A stretch of DNA of 64,000 bases from Candidatus Methanoperedens sp. BLZ2. Its GTDB lineage: Archaea; Halobacteriota; Methanosarcinia; Methanosarcinales; Methanoperedenaceae. Shown here piece after piece: positions 17,946 to 28,010 of this stretch (position 1 is its first letter; the number at the start of each line of letters is the position of its first letter). The DNA lies in contig NZ_NTMG01000081.1 in assembly GCF_002487355.1 (NCBI RefSeq), positions 1 to 64,000 of the forward strand, given 5' to 3'. The notes under the pieces were generated by a model. That model searched no databases and was not told the DNA's origin. It saw only the letters and a program-made list of their open reading frames with translations. A program made the translations under genes and the position numbers.

Positions 17946-19187
17946 ATGAATAAATCTGTATACAAACGTGAAACATGTAGACTTTGCGGAGGGAATAATT
18001 TAAAAATGGTTCTGCCTCTTACTCCAACCGCACTGTGCGACGCATATGTGTCCAGGGATCGAGCTGGCATAATCCAGGAAACATATCCACTTGAACTTTT
18101 TATGTGTCTTGATTGTGGCTATGTTTATTTACCTTATGTGGTTGATCCTGAAACCATTTATCGAGATTATTTATATGTAACTACGAGTTCTATGGGATTA
18201 TCGGATCACTTCAAAGAATCCGCAGAGGAACTATTATACCGGATAAAACCAGCGAAGAATTCGTTAGTCGTCGACATTGGCAGTAATGATGGAACATTGT
18301 TAAATTTTTTTAAACTGAAGGGTATGCGCGTATTGGGAATTGAACCATCGAAAGATATTGCCAAAAAAGCTACATTATCCGGAATTGAGACACTTCCAGA
18401 GTTCTTTACAACTAAATTGGCCGATAAAATCGGAAATGAATATGGTCATGCTACGATAATTACAGTCAATAATCTATTTGCTAATATTGATGATCTGGAT
18501 GAATTTACGGAAGGAATCCACAAACTTCTTGCACCGGACGGAGTTTTAGTTATTGAATCTTCTTATCTGGGTGATATTATCAAAAACATGATTTTCGACT
18601 TTATTTATCATGAACATCTGTCTTATTTTTCTGTAAAGCCCCTGATAACATTTTTCCGTCGTTTTAATATGGAATTGTTCGATATTGAACGAATACCAAC
18701 TAAAGGAGGCTCTCTACGTTATTATATTCAACTAAGCGGAGGGTCAAGGCCGATTTCATCGTCTGTAGCTTATATGGAAGAATATGAAGATCAAAATGAT
18801 CTTTATTCCATGAAAACTTATGACGCTTTTTCCAAAAAAATAGACGAATTAAAGAATCAACTGGTTTCTAAGTTGCTTGAATTTAAAGCAGATGGAAAAT
18901 CTATTGTGGGTTATGGTGGCTCAGCAACATCTACGACGTTATTATATCATTTCGGTCTAAGTGAGATGATCGATTATATTGTTGATGATAATCCGGCAAA
19001 ACAAAACACATTTAGCCCGGGTTATCACATTCCAGTATTACCATCTGATGTTATATATGAAAAAAAACCTGATTATGTGCTAATTCTGGCCTGGAGATAT
19101 GCCGGGCCAATCATGAAACAGCATCAGGCATATCTTGAGCAAGGTGGTCATTTTGTTATACCATTGCCGATAATGAAGGTTATTTAG
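17946..19187 (+). CDS. Second sugar C-methyltransferase (NovU/TylC3 type)
   Basis: A 413-residue protein with the same three-part layout as the gene at 16135: zinc domain (CRLCGG ... CLDCGY), SAM domain (VVDIGSNDGTLLNFF) and C-terminal domain (SIVGYGGSATSTTLL, YIVDDN). YHEHLSYFSVKPL matches the family's conserved histidine/tyrosine active-site stretch. The two are diverged in sequence, so they probably methylate different carbons or sugars rather than being a recent duplication. Confidence 0.86.
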   Translation: MNKSVYKRETCRLCGGNNLKMVLPLTPTALCDAYVSRDRAGIIQETYPLELFMCLDCGYVYLPYVVDPETIYRDYLYVTTSSMGLSDHFKESAEELLYRIKPAKNSLVVDIGSNDGTLLNFFKLKGMRVLGIEPSKDIAKKATLSGIETLPEFFTTKLADKIGNEYGHATIITVNNLFANIDDLDEFTEGIHKLLAPDGVLVIESSYLGDIIKNMIFDFIYHEHLSYFSVKPLITFFRRFNMELFDIERIPTKGGSLRYYIQLSGGSRPISSSVAYMEEYEDQNDLYSMKTYDAFSKKIDELKNQLVSKLLEFKADGKSIVGYGGSATSTTLLYHFGLSEMIDYIVDDNPAKQNTFSPGYHIPVLPSDVIYEKKPDYVLILAWRYAGPIMKQHQAYLEQGGHFVIPLPIMKVI

Positions 19188-19207
19188 TTAAACTAATAGG
19201 AGCTTGA

Positions 19208-19273
19208 ATGGGAAAGAAAAAGATGCTAAGACCCGACCGTTCTATCATATACTCAAGGAGTGATATTAATGTA
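19208..19273 (+). CDS. Possible tiny ORF (21 residues)
   Basis: An ATG preceded by AGGAG at good distance opens a 21-residue frame (MGKKKMLRPDRSIIYSRSDI...) that ends just past the start of the next gene, whose own SD lies inside it. It could be a translated leader coupling the next gene, the stub of a decayed gene, or chance. No homologue known to me. Confidence 0.2.
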
Positions 19274-20432
19274 TGAAAGTTCTTATAGTAAAAACGATTA
19301 TCTTGAACACTATACTAAGCATAATATTTCACCTGTGAGACAAAATATTTTTGATATAAAAAGTCATATTCTCAGGAGGGCTTCTTTATATAGAACATTG
19401 GGACTGTTGCCATCAAGCTTTACTGGCAAAAAGGTCTTAGAGGTTGGCCCCGGTAGTGGATTTAACTCTTTTGTGAATGTTCAATGGAATCCTTCAAAGT
19501 ATGTGCTTGTGGAACCAAATCCAACCGGGGTATTGCACATTAAAAGTCTATTTAATGAACAGTATAATTCTAAAATTGAAATTGTAAATAAAAGGATTGA
19601 AGATTTCTTTCCAGATGAACAATTTGACATAGTTCTTTGTGAAGGAATGATTCCTGGACTGAAAAATAAAGAACAGATACTTACAAAATTAGATAGTCTA
19701 TTAAAAGATGAGGGGGTACTTGTCATAACATGTGCGGATGAAATCTCAATGTTTTTTGAAATTATCAGAATTTTTTTTGCACATAAATTGACAAAAGATT
19801 TAAATGGTTTTGATGAAAAAATTCAAGTGGCAATTAATGCTTTCGGCAGTCATCTTGATACACTTTCAGGATTTAACAGGCTCAAAGAAGATTGGTGTGC
19901 GGACAGTTTATTTGGATTTGCACACTTTAATTACGATTTTTCTTTAAAAAAATGCGCAATGTTTTTAGGTGACAAATATTTTATATACCATACCTCACCA
20001 AACATTTTTACAGATTATAGGTGGTATAAGGAACTGCCGCTTACTCCAAAAGAGTTTAATCAACATTTAATAGATCAATTTGATATGAGGAAGCACAATT
20101 TAATTCATTATCAAGTGATAACTCCTGACCGGGAAAAAGAAAGAAATGAAGAACTATTGAACTTATGCAAACAAGCAATGTTAGAGGTATATAATTCAGT
20201 AAAATATGATGATTCTGATGCGGAAAAAAAACTAATTGATATAATAGGAATGATGCAAAAGAATTTAGTTGACACTGATCTGAAAATTATTAACGCTTTA
20301 AAGGAAATTCAAGAAATTATTGAGAACAAGGATTATACTGTCAAAGCAATAAATTCGAAATATATGTGTTTAATTTCCGCTTTTGGTAGAGGGCAACAGT
20401 ACATAAGCTTATGTAAATCCAAAAACATATAA
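19269..20432 (+). CDS. Class I SAM-dependent methyltransferase with long C-terminal extension
   Basis: About 387 residues from ATG 19269, selected because AAGGAG sits eight bases upstream; a GTG at 19260 is part of that SD. SAM motif VLEVGPGSGFNSFV near residue 60 and DIVLCEGMIPGL downstream. Residues after ~180 are mostly helical and charged and not a family I recognise. It lies among sugar-modifying genes, so glycan methylation is the likeliest role. Confidence 0.7.
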   Translation: MYESSYSKNDYLEHYTKHNISPVRQNIFDIKSHILRRASLYRTLGLLPSSFTGKKVLEVGPGSGFNSFVNVQWNPSKYVLVEPNPTGVLHIKSLFNEQYNSKIEIVNKRIEDFFPDEQFDIVLCEGMIPGLKNKEQILTKLDSLLKDEGVLVITCADEISMFFEIIRIFFAHKLTKDLNGFDEKIQVAINAFGSHLDTLSGFNRLKEDWCADSLFGFAHFNYDFSLKKCAMFLGDKYFIYHTSPNIFTDYRWYKELPLTPKEFNQHLIDQFDMRKHNLIHYQVITPDREKERNEELLNLCKQAMLEVYNSVKYDDSDAEKKLIDIIGMMQKNLVDTDLKIINALKEIQEIIENKDYTVKAINSKYMCLISAFGRGQQYISLCKSKNI

Positions 20433-20483
20433 TTTAAAAAAATTCAGTGAATTAAACTATAATTCATTATTTTGAAGGATATA

Positions 20484-21230
20484 ATGAAAAAAAAACACAG
20501 TCTAATTGTTGGCGGGACCAGAGGGATAGGGCGTGCATTAGTGCGTATTCTCGCTGAAGAAGGGCATATTGTATCTGTTATTGGCTCAAAGCCACCCGAA
20601 GATGCGGATATTTCTATTCCGAATACTAACTATTGGACGGTAGATTTACTGGATAGAAAAGCACTTCTATCGGTATTGGCAGAAATCATTGGACAAAATG
20701 GGAACCTCGGTCATCTGGTTTGTCTTCAAAGGTACAGGGGTGAAGGTGATGACTGGGTAGGGGATATTGAGACAACGCTGACATCTACTAAAATACTCAT
20801 CGAGCAATTAGCCACTGAATTCGACGGGGCAAGTGATAATTCAATTGTTCTCGCCAATTCAACTGCTGTTAATTTTGTAGTTGAAAATCAACCGTTAAGC
20901 TATCATGTAGCGAAATCCGGTATTGACCAGATGATTCGTTATTATGCGGTAAATCTGGGTCCAAAAGGGATCAGAGTCAATGGTATTTCACCCGGGACGA
21001 TCATTAAAGAAAGATCAAGAGATTATTATCTTAAGAATGAAAAAGTATACGATTTTTACAAGAAAATTATACCACTCAACCGGATGGGAACTGCAGAAGA
21101 GATTGCTCAGGTCATAGAATTTCTTTGTAGTCCAAAATCGTCCTTTATAACTGGTCAGACTATTGTTGTAGATGGTGGTTTAACTTTGCAATGGCAAGAA
21201 TCATTAGCTCAAAAAATCTATGAAAAATAA
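20484..21230 (+). CDS. Short-chain dehydrogenase/reductase
   Basis: A 248-residue classical SDR (ATG 20484 with GAAGGA upstream; the TTG at 20472 is disfavoured). Cofactor motif [11 protein letters not shown], catalytic YHVAK, and the C-terminal GQTIVVDGG are all present. It would reduce or oxidise a keto or hydroxyl group, probably on a nucleotide-activated sugar in this locus. Exact substrate unknown. Confidence 0.85.
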   Translation: MKKKHSLIVGGTRGIGRALVRILAEEGHIVSVIGSKPPEDADISIPNTNYWTVDLLDRKALLSVLAEIIGQNGNLGHLVCLQRYRGEGDDWVGDIETTLTSTKILIEQLATEFDGASDNSIVLANSTAVNFVVENQPLSYHVAKSGIDQMIRYYAVNLGPKGIRVNGISPGTIIKERSRDYYLKNEKVYDFYKKIIPLNRMGTAEEIAQVIEFLCSPKSSFITGQTIVVDGGLTLQWQESLAQKIYEK

Positions 21231-21249
21231 AAAAATATGAGGTATAGTT

Positions 21250-22920
21250 ATGAATTTTTTATTTGTCGCTCCTAAATATGTCAATCGTGGACAAAAATAT
21301 GAGTTTTATTTTGGCCTGGCGTATGTTTCTTCGTATATGAAACATAAAGGTTACAATGTATTTTGTCTAAATCCAAATCATTATGACATTCCGCTTGAAC
21401 AACAATTATCTGAATACATTAATAAAAATCAGATTGATGTTATTTGTACTGGTGGAATGTCTATACATTTCAATCAAATCAATAAAGTATTGGATGCTGC
21501 TAAAAAGATAAAACCAGAAATTATCACTGTAGCAGGCGGAGCAATTATTACTTCAGATCCAGGGCTGGCCCTGGAAAATATGCAAATTGATTTTGGAATC
21601 ATTGGTGAAGGTGAAGAAACAATGGCGGATCTTGCCGATGCTTTATGTAATGGAAGAGATGTTAATAATGTGAGGGGAATAACATATTTTGATTCAAAAA
21701 ATGATTTAATCCTTACAGAAAAAAGGGACCCCATCTCTGATTTAGATAAACTTCCCATTCTTGATTACGAAGGGTTTGAATATGATTATTTTGTGAGCTT
21801 GTTTAGTCCTGCTGATCTTTACCACTTTACAATTCTAGATGAAGTAAGGCCAGCTTATTTATCGACATCAAGATCATGTCCGTTCAGCTGCACTTTTTGC
21901 TATCATCCTTTAGGTAATAAATACAGGCAAAGAACGCTTGATAATGTTTTTAAAGAAATTGATTATTTAGTGGAAATGTATAATGTCAATTTGTTGATTA
22001 TCCTTGATGACTTATTTTCCGTAGACAAAATAAGAATGTATGAGTTTGCAGAACGAATCAAAAAGTATAATATTAATTGGTCTCCGCAATTGAGAGTCGC
22101 AGATGTAGACGATAAAGTGCTTAAAACCCTTAAAGATTCAGGTGTGTTTGCTATCAGTTATGGTATTGAAAGTGTTAGCGATAAAATTTTAAAAAGTATG
22201 CGGAAGAGAACTACTAAAGTTCAAATCGAAAATGCTCTTAAGCTGACACGCGATGCTAAGATTGCTATTATTGGAAATATAATAATTGGTGACCCCGAAG
22301 AAACGGAAGAAACTGCTAAAGAATCAATAGATTGGTGGAAAAGCCATCCTGAATATGGAATAAACTTAAGTATGATCTATACGATACCGGATTCTCCAAT
22401 TTATAGATATGCCATAGCTAATGGTTTGATCGCAGATAAATTAGAACATATGAGAAATAATTTTCCAATTGTAAACTTAACTAAAATAAGCAATAAAAAA
22501 TTTGAAGAAATTCAAGGTTTTGTATATACTGGCCAGAGGGAAGATAAATATCTCACAGTTGGAAAAGTAACAAATTCGAAAATTGAATCTAAAAATCCTG
22601 ATAAAGGAAATGTTTTTAAAATTGAGATTAAATGCCCGATATGTCATAATATTTCTGAATATAAAAATATGCACCAAACATCATTCAATATTTATTTTCT
22701 TGTTATTTGCAGGAATTGTTTCACGCGTTTACGAGTGAATACAAGGGAATGTTATCCTGAAAATTATACACTTTATAATAAAATTATGGTAGGTACAATA
22801 AAAATGGGATATAATTGTGTAAGAAAATATACTGTTATCAGATATATCTATAATTTAGTGTCACCACTTCTCAGGTCACAAAAGAAATTATATGAGTTTA
22901 TTGCATCAGCCATGGATTAA
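21250..22920 (+). CDS. B12-binding-type radical SAM protein with C-terminal zinc ribbon
   Basis: A 556-residue protein. Residues ~1-150 form a cobalamin-binding-like Rossmann domain (LFVAPKYVNRG, AGGAIITSDPG, IIGEGEETM). The radical SAM cluster is Cys210, Cys214, Cys217 (CPFSCTFC), followed by an Elp3-like core. Near residue 460 CPICHN and later CRNC form a probable zinc ribbon, and the end is basic and hydrophobic. Class B radical SAM enzymes methylate unreactive carbons or rearrange substrates. The target here could be a sugar or a lipid; that is inference. Confidence 0.82.
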   Translation: MNFLFVAPKYVNRGQKYEFYFGLAYVSSYMKHKGYNVFCLNPNHYDIPLEQQLSEYINKNQIDVICTGGMSIHFNQINKVLDAAKKIKPEIITVAGGAIITSDPGLALENMQIDFGIIGEGEETMADLADALCNGRDVNNVRGITYFDSKNDLILTEKRDPISDLDKLPILDYEGFEYDYFVSLFSPADLYHFTILDEVRPAYLSTSRSCPFSCTFCYHPLGNKYRQRTLDNVFKEIDYLVEMYNVNLLIILDDLFSVDKIRMYEFAERIKKYNINWSPQLRVADVDDKVLKTLKDSGVFAISYGIESVSDKILKSMRKRTTKVQIENALKLTRDAKIAIIGNIIIGDPEETEETAKESIDWWKSHPEYGINLSMIYTIPDSPIYRYAIANGLIADKLEHMRNNFPIVNLTKISNKKFEEIQGFVYTGQREDKYLTVGKVTNSKIESKNPDKGNVFKIEIKCPICHNISEYKNMHQTSFNIYFLVICRNCFTRLRVNTRECYPENYTLYNKIMVGTIKMGYNCVRKYTVIRYIYNLVSPLLRSQKKLYEFIASAMD

Positions 22921-22977
22921 TCCCACCAATCATCCCTGAATCGATATCCGTTATTAAAATTGTAGTTAGATAATATT

Positions 22978-24264
22978 ATGAATTATGAAATCGAGTTTAT
23001 TAAGGATGTCCTGAGGGGAAAAGTGACGTGTGGAGACTTTATTGTTAGAGTAGGAAGGTATGCAAAAAATATATCAGGACATTTCCCTATGTTTGTTGCC
23101 ACACATGTTCTTGGTCCGTTTTTCTGGAGAAGAGGTATCGTTTTCTTGACATGGTACTATAGTAGTACTAACAAGATAGGTGAAATGGCACATCAGTTTG
23201 ACCTCTATGTGAAAATGGAGATGCTTGGTTGGGGGCCATCAGCTAAAGGTATCATTATAGCAAGGAACGGTATTTCGAACCCATGCCTCTTAAAGTATTG
23301 GAAGCGTTATATCCGTGTGATCGATCATCCCTTATTCACCCGCTATCTTTTCCTGTTAGCAGCATTTGTTCAGTACAATACAGCAATCATAAAAATGCCT
23401 GACGGGGAAATAGTTCATAAAAACCGCGCTATTGTGGAAGTACAAAAACAATGGGAAAAAGAACGCCGTCAACCACTTTTGGTCTTATCAAGTTCACATC
23501 ATGAGCGGGGATGGGATTGTTTAGAACATCTTGGTGTTCCGCGGGGGGCGTGGTTTGTTTGCCTTCATGTCAGGGAAGATGGTTTTTTGAAGGGCAAGGA
23601 CGTTGCCACAGCTAATGCTTATCGTGATGCGGATATCAATACATATTTACTGGCGGTCAAAACGATAGTAGAATCCGGAGGGTGGGTCATTCGAATGGGT
23701 GATCCGACAATGAAACCGCTTCCTTCTATGAGGCATGTGATTGACTATACCCGCAGTGAAGCCCGAAGCGATTGGATGGATATATTCTGCTGCGCAGAGT
23801 GCCGTTTTTTCCTGGGATCAACATCAGGTTTATTCCTTGTTTCTTTTGATTTCGGGGTACCCTGTGCACTGGCAAACTATACACCATTGGGAGAGTTCCC
23901 CTGGTCTGAAAAAGATATATTCATACCAAAACTTTACTGGTCTTCAATCGAGGGGCATTATTTGACATTCAAAGAAGCACTTGCACCACAGCTTAAATAT
24001 TGTTATGATGGCAGACTTTTTGACTCATCAAATATAAAAGTAATCGATAATACACAGGAAGAAATCAATGATCTGGTATTGGAAATGCTTGGCCGTTTGA
24101 AAGGAAATCTTGATTATACGGAAGAAGATAATTGTCAACAAAAGAAATATAGCAGATTGTTATCCAGTACAAAATACGGGATGAACTGCAGAATAGGGAA
24201 AGAATTCTTGCGCAAGTATACATGGCTTTTGCCAGACTTTAACAATAAGGAAAATGGGATGTAA
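22978..24264 (+). CDS. Glycosyltransferase-like protein, TIGR04372 type
   Basis: A 428-residue protein resembling the TIGR04372 group of putative glycosyltransferases found in surface-glycan loci. Seen: the WFVCLHVREDGF strand, WVIRMGDPTMKPL, and the donor-binding-like FFLGSTSGLFLVSFDFGVP segment, which is the usual GT-B-like end of this group. It probably adds one sugar of the repeat. Specificity cannot be inferred. Confidence 0.7.
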   Translation: MNYEIEFIKDVLRGKVTCGDFIVRVGRYAKNISGHFPMFVATHVLGPFFWRRGIVFLTWYYSSTNKIGEMAHQFDLYVKMEMLGWGPSAKGIIIARNGISNPCLLKYWKRYIRVIDHPLFTRYLFLLAAFVQYNTAIIKMPDGEIVHKNRAIVEVQKQWEKERRQPLLVLSSSHHERGWDCLEHLGVPRGAWFVCLHVREDGFLKGKDVATANAYRDADINTYLLAVKTIVESGGWVIRMGDPTMKPLPSMRHVIDYTRSEARSDWMDIFCCAECRFFLGSTSGLFLVSFDFGVPCALANYTPLGEFPWSEKDIFIPKLYWSSIEGHYLTFKEALAPQLKYCYDGRLFDSSNIKVIDNTQEEINDLVLEMLGRLKGNLDYTEEDNCQQKKYSRLLSSTKYGMNCRIGKEFLRKYTWLLPDFNNKENGM

Positions 24265-24267
24265 AAT

Positions 24268-25590
24268 ATGACTGAAAGAAAAAATTCAGGTGTCGAATTG
24301 TGGGAAAGAGCCAAAAAAATCATTCCGGGAGGAAACCAGCTTCTTTCAAAGAGAGCTGAAATGTTTCTGCCTGATAAATGGCCAGCTTACTATTCGAAGG
24401 TAAAAGGTTCAAATGTTTGGGACCTTGATGGAAATAGATATCTGGACATGTCAATCTCCGGAGTTGGCGCCTGTACATTAGGTCATTCGGATCCCGATGT
24501 TGATGCAGCCGTCATCACAGCAATCAAGGCTGGCAATATGTCCACACTCAACGTACCTGAAGAAGTGGAATTGGCGGAATTGTTCTGTAAAATTCATCCA
24601 TGGGCCAAGATGGTACGGTATGCCAGGACTGGCGGTGAGGCGATGGCGATGGCAGTTAGAATCAGTAGAGCTGCTACTGGAAAAGAAAAAATCCTGTTCT
24701 GTGGATATCATGGCTGGCATGACTGGTATTTATCTGCAAATTTAGCCAAATCCACTGCCCTTGATGGACAATTGTTGCCCGGACTGGAACCTGCAGGTGT
24801 ACCAAGAGGATTAAGGGAAACTACAATTCCTTTTTATTATAATGATTTAAATAGTTTTACATCCCTGGTTGATCAATATGATGGTCAAATCGCCGGTGTT
24901 GTGATGGAACCAGTTAGAAACCACTGGCCGAATAAGGAATTTCTGGATGGGATTCGACAAATAACAATAGAAAAAGAGATTCCGCTTATTTTTGACGAAG
25001 TGACCTCTTGTTTAAGAATGACACATGGAGGAATTCATTCAAAGCTCGGTGTTGAGCCGGATGTGGCTGTTTTTGCCAAGGCTCTGGGAAATGGTTATCC
25101 AATGGCAGCGATTATAGGGAAATCCGAAATCATGAGTGCCACGCAAAAAACCTTTATTAGCAGTACTTATTGGACAGATAAGATAGGTCCTGTTGCAGCA
25201 ATTGCAACATTGAGGAAACATAAAGAACGCGATGTAAGTTCTCATTTAATATACATTGGAAATTTAGTACAGGATGGCTGGAAAAAATTGGGAATAGAGC
25301 ATGATCTGGATATCAGCGTTTCGGGAATACCTCCCTTAGGTCACTGGGAGATAGAATCAAAAGAAAATCAATTATTACATACTATTATTGTTGAAAAGAT
25401 GCTCAATAAGGGATTTTTGACCTCAAAAGCCTTCTATGCAACCTATACTCATACAAAAGAGAATGTGGATGATTATTTGGAGGCACTTGATGATACTCTT
25501 AATGATCTAGGTCCATACATAAAAAAAGGAACGCTCAAAAGTCTTCCTCATGGACCTATTGCACACACAGGATTTCGAAGATTAACTTAA
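24268..25590 (+). CDS. Class III PLP-dependent aminotransferase (glutamate-1-semialdehyde aminomutase-like)
   Basis: A 440-residue fold-type I PLP enzyme. SKVKGSNVWDLDGNRYLDM is the N-terminal signature, ARTGGEAMAMAVRISRA binds the cofactor phosphate, IFDEV holds the PLP aspartate and FAKALGNGYPMAAIIG contains the Schiff-base lysine. It resembles HemL but stands in a glycan locus next to a CMP-sugar synthetase. Amination of a keto-sugar, or a PtmF/legionaminate-linked step, is more likely than haem biosynthesis. Confidence 0.8.
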   Translation: MTERKNSGVELWERAKKIIPGGNQLLSKRAEMFLPDKWPAYYSKVKGSNVWDLDGNRYLDMSISGVGACTLGHSDPDVDAAVITAIKAGNMSTLNVPEEVELAELFCKIHPWAKMVRYARTGGEAMAMAVRISRAATGKEKILFCGYHGWHDWYLSANLAKSTALDGQLLPGLEPAGVPRGLRETTIPFYYNDLNSFTSLVDQYDGQIAGVVMEPVRNHWPNKEFLDGIRQITIEKEIPLIFDEVTSCLRMTHGGIHSKLGVEPDVAVFAKALGNGYPMAAIIGKSEIMSATQKTFISSTYWTDKIGPVAAIATLRKHKERDVSSHLIYIGNLVQDGWKKLGIEHDLDISVSGIPPLGHWEIESKENQLLHTIIVEKMLNKGFLTSKAFYATYTHTKENVDDYLEALDDTLNDLGPYIKKGTLKSLPHGPIAHTGFRRLT

Positions 25591-25603
25591 AATCAGGAAA
25601 ATT

Positions 25604-26323
25604 ATGATAAATAATAAAAAAATCATTGCAATTATTCCAGCGAGGGGGGGATCGAAAGGACTTCCAGGAAAGAATATTAGATCGCTTGCTGGAAAACCTT
25701 TGATCGCATGGACGATTGACAAGGCAAAAAAAAGTAAGTACATCGACAAAGTAATTGTAAGTACCGAAGACAATGAAATAGCGGAAATATCGAGAAAATA
25801 CGGAGCTGAAGTACCAGTATTAAGACCAGAGGAGCTGGCAAAAGACGATTCCCCGACAATCGATGCAATAATGCATATAATAAATTGGTTTGAGAGCAAA
25901 GAAGAATATTTTGATATAATTATATTATTGGAACCTACCTCACCGCTCAGGAAAGAAAATGATATAGATAATGCAGTTGAACTTTTTATTGAAAATATTG
26001 ATCATGCAGGGTCATTGGTGAGTGTTGGAGAAGTTCATATGGAAAACCCACATATTACCAAAAAAATAGAGAACGGTTATGTAAAACCACTTATCGAGAT
26101 TGGCAAGAACCTCTATCAAAGACAACAGCTGCCAAAAGTATATTTTCCGTATGGAGTAATTTATCTTGCACTAACTATTGCACTGAAAAAAAATAAGACA
26201 TTCTACCTAGAAAGGACAATTCCGTATTTTATAGAAAGATGGCAGAATTATGAAATTGATGATATATATGATTTTATATGTATTGAAGCAATCTTAAAAT
26301 ATAAACCAGAAAGTGAGGCTTAA
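25604..26323 (+). CDS. CMP-nonulosonate synthetase (acylneuraminate cytidylyltransferase, NeuA/LegF type)
   Basis: A 239-residue nucleotidyltransferase with the CTP-binding IIPARGGSKGLPGKNIRSLAGKP split as usual for NeuA-like enzymes, STEDNEIAEISRKYGA and LLEPTSPLRKENDID. It activates a nine-carbon acid (legionaminic, pseudaminic or sialic type) to the CMP form, the last step of the pathway encoded between here and 33608. It opens the nonulosonate block. Confidence 0.9.
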   Translation: MINNKKIIAIIPARGGSKGLPGKNIRSLAGKPLIAWTIDKAKKSKYIDKVIVSTEDNEIAEISRKYGAEVPVLRPEELAKDDSPTIDAIMHIINWFESKEEYFDIIILLEPTSPLRKENDIDNAVELFIENIDHAGSLVSVGEVHMENPHITKKIENGYVKPLIEIGKNLYQRQQLPKVYFPYGVIYLALTIALKKNKTFYLERTIPYFIERWQNYEIDDIYDFICIEAILKYKPESEA

Positions 26324-26324
26324 A

Positions 26325-27023
26325 ATGACTAAGAATTCTTATTGGAATTATCATATAAGGCAATATAACGAACAATATAGGAGTACTGTTTCATTAATTG
26401 ATTTCTTAAAGAAACAAATCCCCAAGGGAAATTTTTCCGCTTTGGATATAGGATGCGGGGGAGGGGCTGATATTCATTGGCTAAAAAAATCGTTTCAAGA
26501 GGGTAAATTTATGGGGATTGATATTGATAATGAGGCAATAAATCTGGCGAGAGAAATGAATAAAGATATTAGATTTGAGGAATTGAATTTCTTGGATATC
26601 GAGAAATCTTTTTCTCCTGAGTCTTTCGATTATGTTTTTGCCGTTCAATTTATATCTTTTGTTGATTTTGATTTTCCTATTTTTCTCGAAAAAGCTTTCT
26701 ATTTAGCAAAGAAAGGGATTTTCATATCCGCCTTATTTTCTGAAGGGTGGATAGAACAACATACAATAGCTAATGATCTTGAAGAAAATTGGAAAGGACT
26801 TTATAAAATATATTCTCTTGAAAGGTTCAAAAAAACTGCAAAGAAAATGGCAAATAAAAATATTGAAATAGAATACGAGAGATTTAAAATAGATATATCA
26901 TTGCCTAAACCAAGTAAACCAAAATTTGGAACATATACTATAAACACTGAGACTGATGAAAAATTACAGGTAAGTGGTTATATGTTGATGCCATGGTATA
27001 ATTTATTCATAAAGTTTAAATGA
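26325..27023 (+). CDS. Class I SAM-dependent methyltransferase
   Basis: A 232-residue protein; ATG 26325 overlaps nothing and follows the neuA-like stop by one base, while GTG 26313 lies inside that gene. SAM motif ALDIGCGGGADIHWL and motif II FMGIDIDNEAI are clear. Being inside the nonulosonate block, it may O- or N-methylate that acid; this is inference. Confidence 0.78.
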   Translation: MTKNSYWNYHIRQYNEQYRSTVSLIDFLKKQIPKGNFSALDIGCGGGADIHWLKKSFQEGKFMGIDIDNEAINLAREMNKDIRFEELNFLDIEKSFSPESFDYVFAVQFISFVDFDFPIFLEKAFYLAKKGIFISALFSEGWIEQHTIANDLEENWKGLYKIYSLERFKKTAKKMANKNIEIEYERFKIDISLPKPSKPKFGTYTINTETDEKLQVSGYMLMPWYNLFIKFK

Positions 27024-27032
27024 GGACATAAA

Positions 27033-28010
27033 ATGAAATTTTTAATTATTGGTTTAGGGTCGATGGGCAAAAGAAGGATAAGATGTTTGAAAAATTTAGG
27101 CTTTGAAGATATTATTGGTTTTGATTTAAAAGAAAGTAGAAGAAAAGAAGCTGAAGATAAATATGCAATTAATACAATAGAAGATATAAAGCGTCTGAAT
27201 TTCAGTGAAATTAATGCACTCATTATATCCACGCCCCCCGATAAACATAATGAATATATACGTCTGGCAATAGAAAAAAAGAAACCCGCTTTCGTGGAAG
27301 CGAGTGTTGTATTAGAAGGACTGGAGGAATCAAATAAATTGGCAAAAAAAGAGAAAATCTTCATTGCCCCTTCCTGCACTATGGAATTTCATCCGGCCAT
27401 AAAAGATATTAGAAAAATCGTAAAAAGTGGAGATTTTGGGAAAGTAACAAACTTTAGCTATCATTCCGGACAATATCTTCCTGATTGGCATCCATGGGAG
27501 AATGTAAAAGATTATTATGTATCTAAAAAAGAGACCGGTGGCGGTAGGGAGATAGTTCCGTTTGAATTGACATGGATAGTTGATATTGTCGGATTTCCAA
27601 AAAAAATTATTGGATTCCATGGGAAAACCATGGATATTGGGGCAGAAATCGATGATAGCTATGCGATCTCACTGGATTTTGGGAATTCTTATGGGAATAT
27701 GACAATTGATGTCGTGTCAAGATATGCTACAAGAAGTTTGATCTTAAATATGGAACAGGGACAGATTGTATGGAGATGGGATGAAAATACTGTCAAACTG
27801 TATGATGCGATAAATCAGAGATGGATTTATTATAATTATCCAGTTGGACCGGCTATTGAAGGATATAACAGAAACATAAGTGACAATATGTATATTGATG
27901 AGATTAACTCATTTATCGACAACCTTAATGGAAAAGGTAAATTTCCTAATTCATTGGACGAAGATATTAAAATATTAAAATTATTGAATGACGTTGAAAG
28001 CAAGTTCTGA
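27033..28010 (+). CDS. Gfo/Idh/MocA-family oxidoreductase
   Basis: A 325-residue NAD(P)-dependent oxidoreductase: FLIIGLGSMGKRRIRCL is the Rossmann motif and STPPDKHNEYIRLAIEKKKPAFVEAS carries the family's E-K-P-like stretch. The C-terminal alpha/beta domain follows. Relatives occur beside ptmA/ptmB-like genes in Campylobacter flagellar legionaminate loci, where they help make an amino-sugar precursor. Exact reaction here unknown. Confidence 0.82.
   Translation: MKFLIIGLGSMGKRRIRCLKNLGFEDIIGFDLKESRRKEAEDKYAINTIEDIKRLNFSEINALIISTPPDKHNEYIRLAIEKKKPAFVEASVVLEGLEESNKLAKKEKIFIAPSCTMEFHPAIKDIRKIVKSGDFGKVTNFSYHSGQYLPDWHPWENVKDYYVSKKETGGGREIVPFELTWIVDIVGFPKKIIGFHGKTMDIGAEIDDSYAISLDFGNSYGNMTIDVVSRYATRSLILNMEQGQIVWRWDENTVKLYDAINQRWIYYNYPVGPAIEGYNRNISDNMYIDEINSFIDNLNGKGKFPNSLDEDIKILKLLNDVESKF

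Noticed and set aside
24268-25590. HemL (glutamate-1-semialdehyde aminomutase) of haem synthesis
   Set aside because: Similar family, but no other haem gene is near and the gene is embedded in sugar-nucleotide genes.
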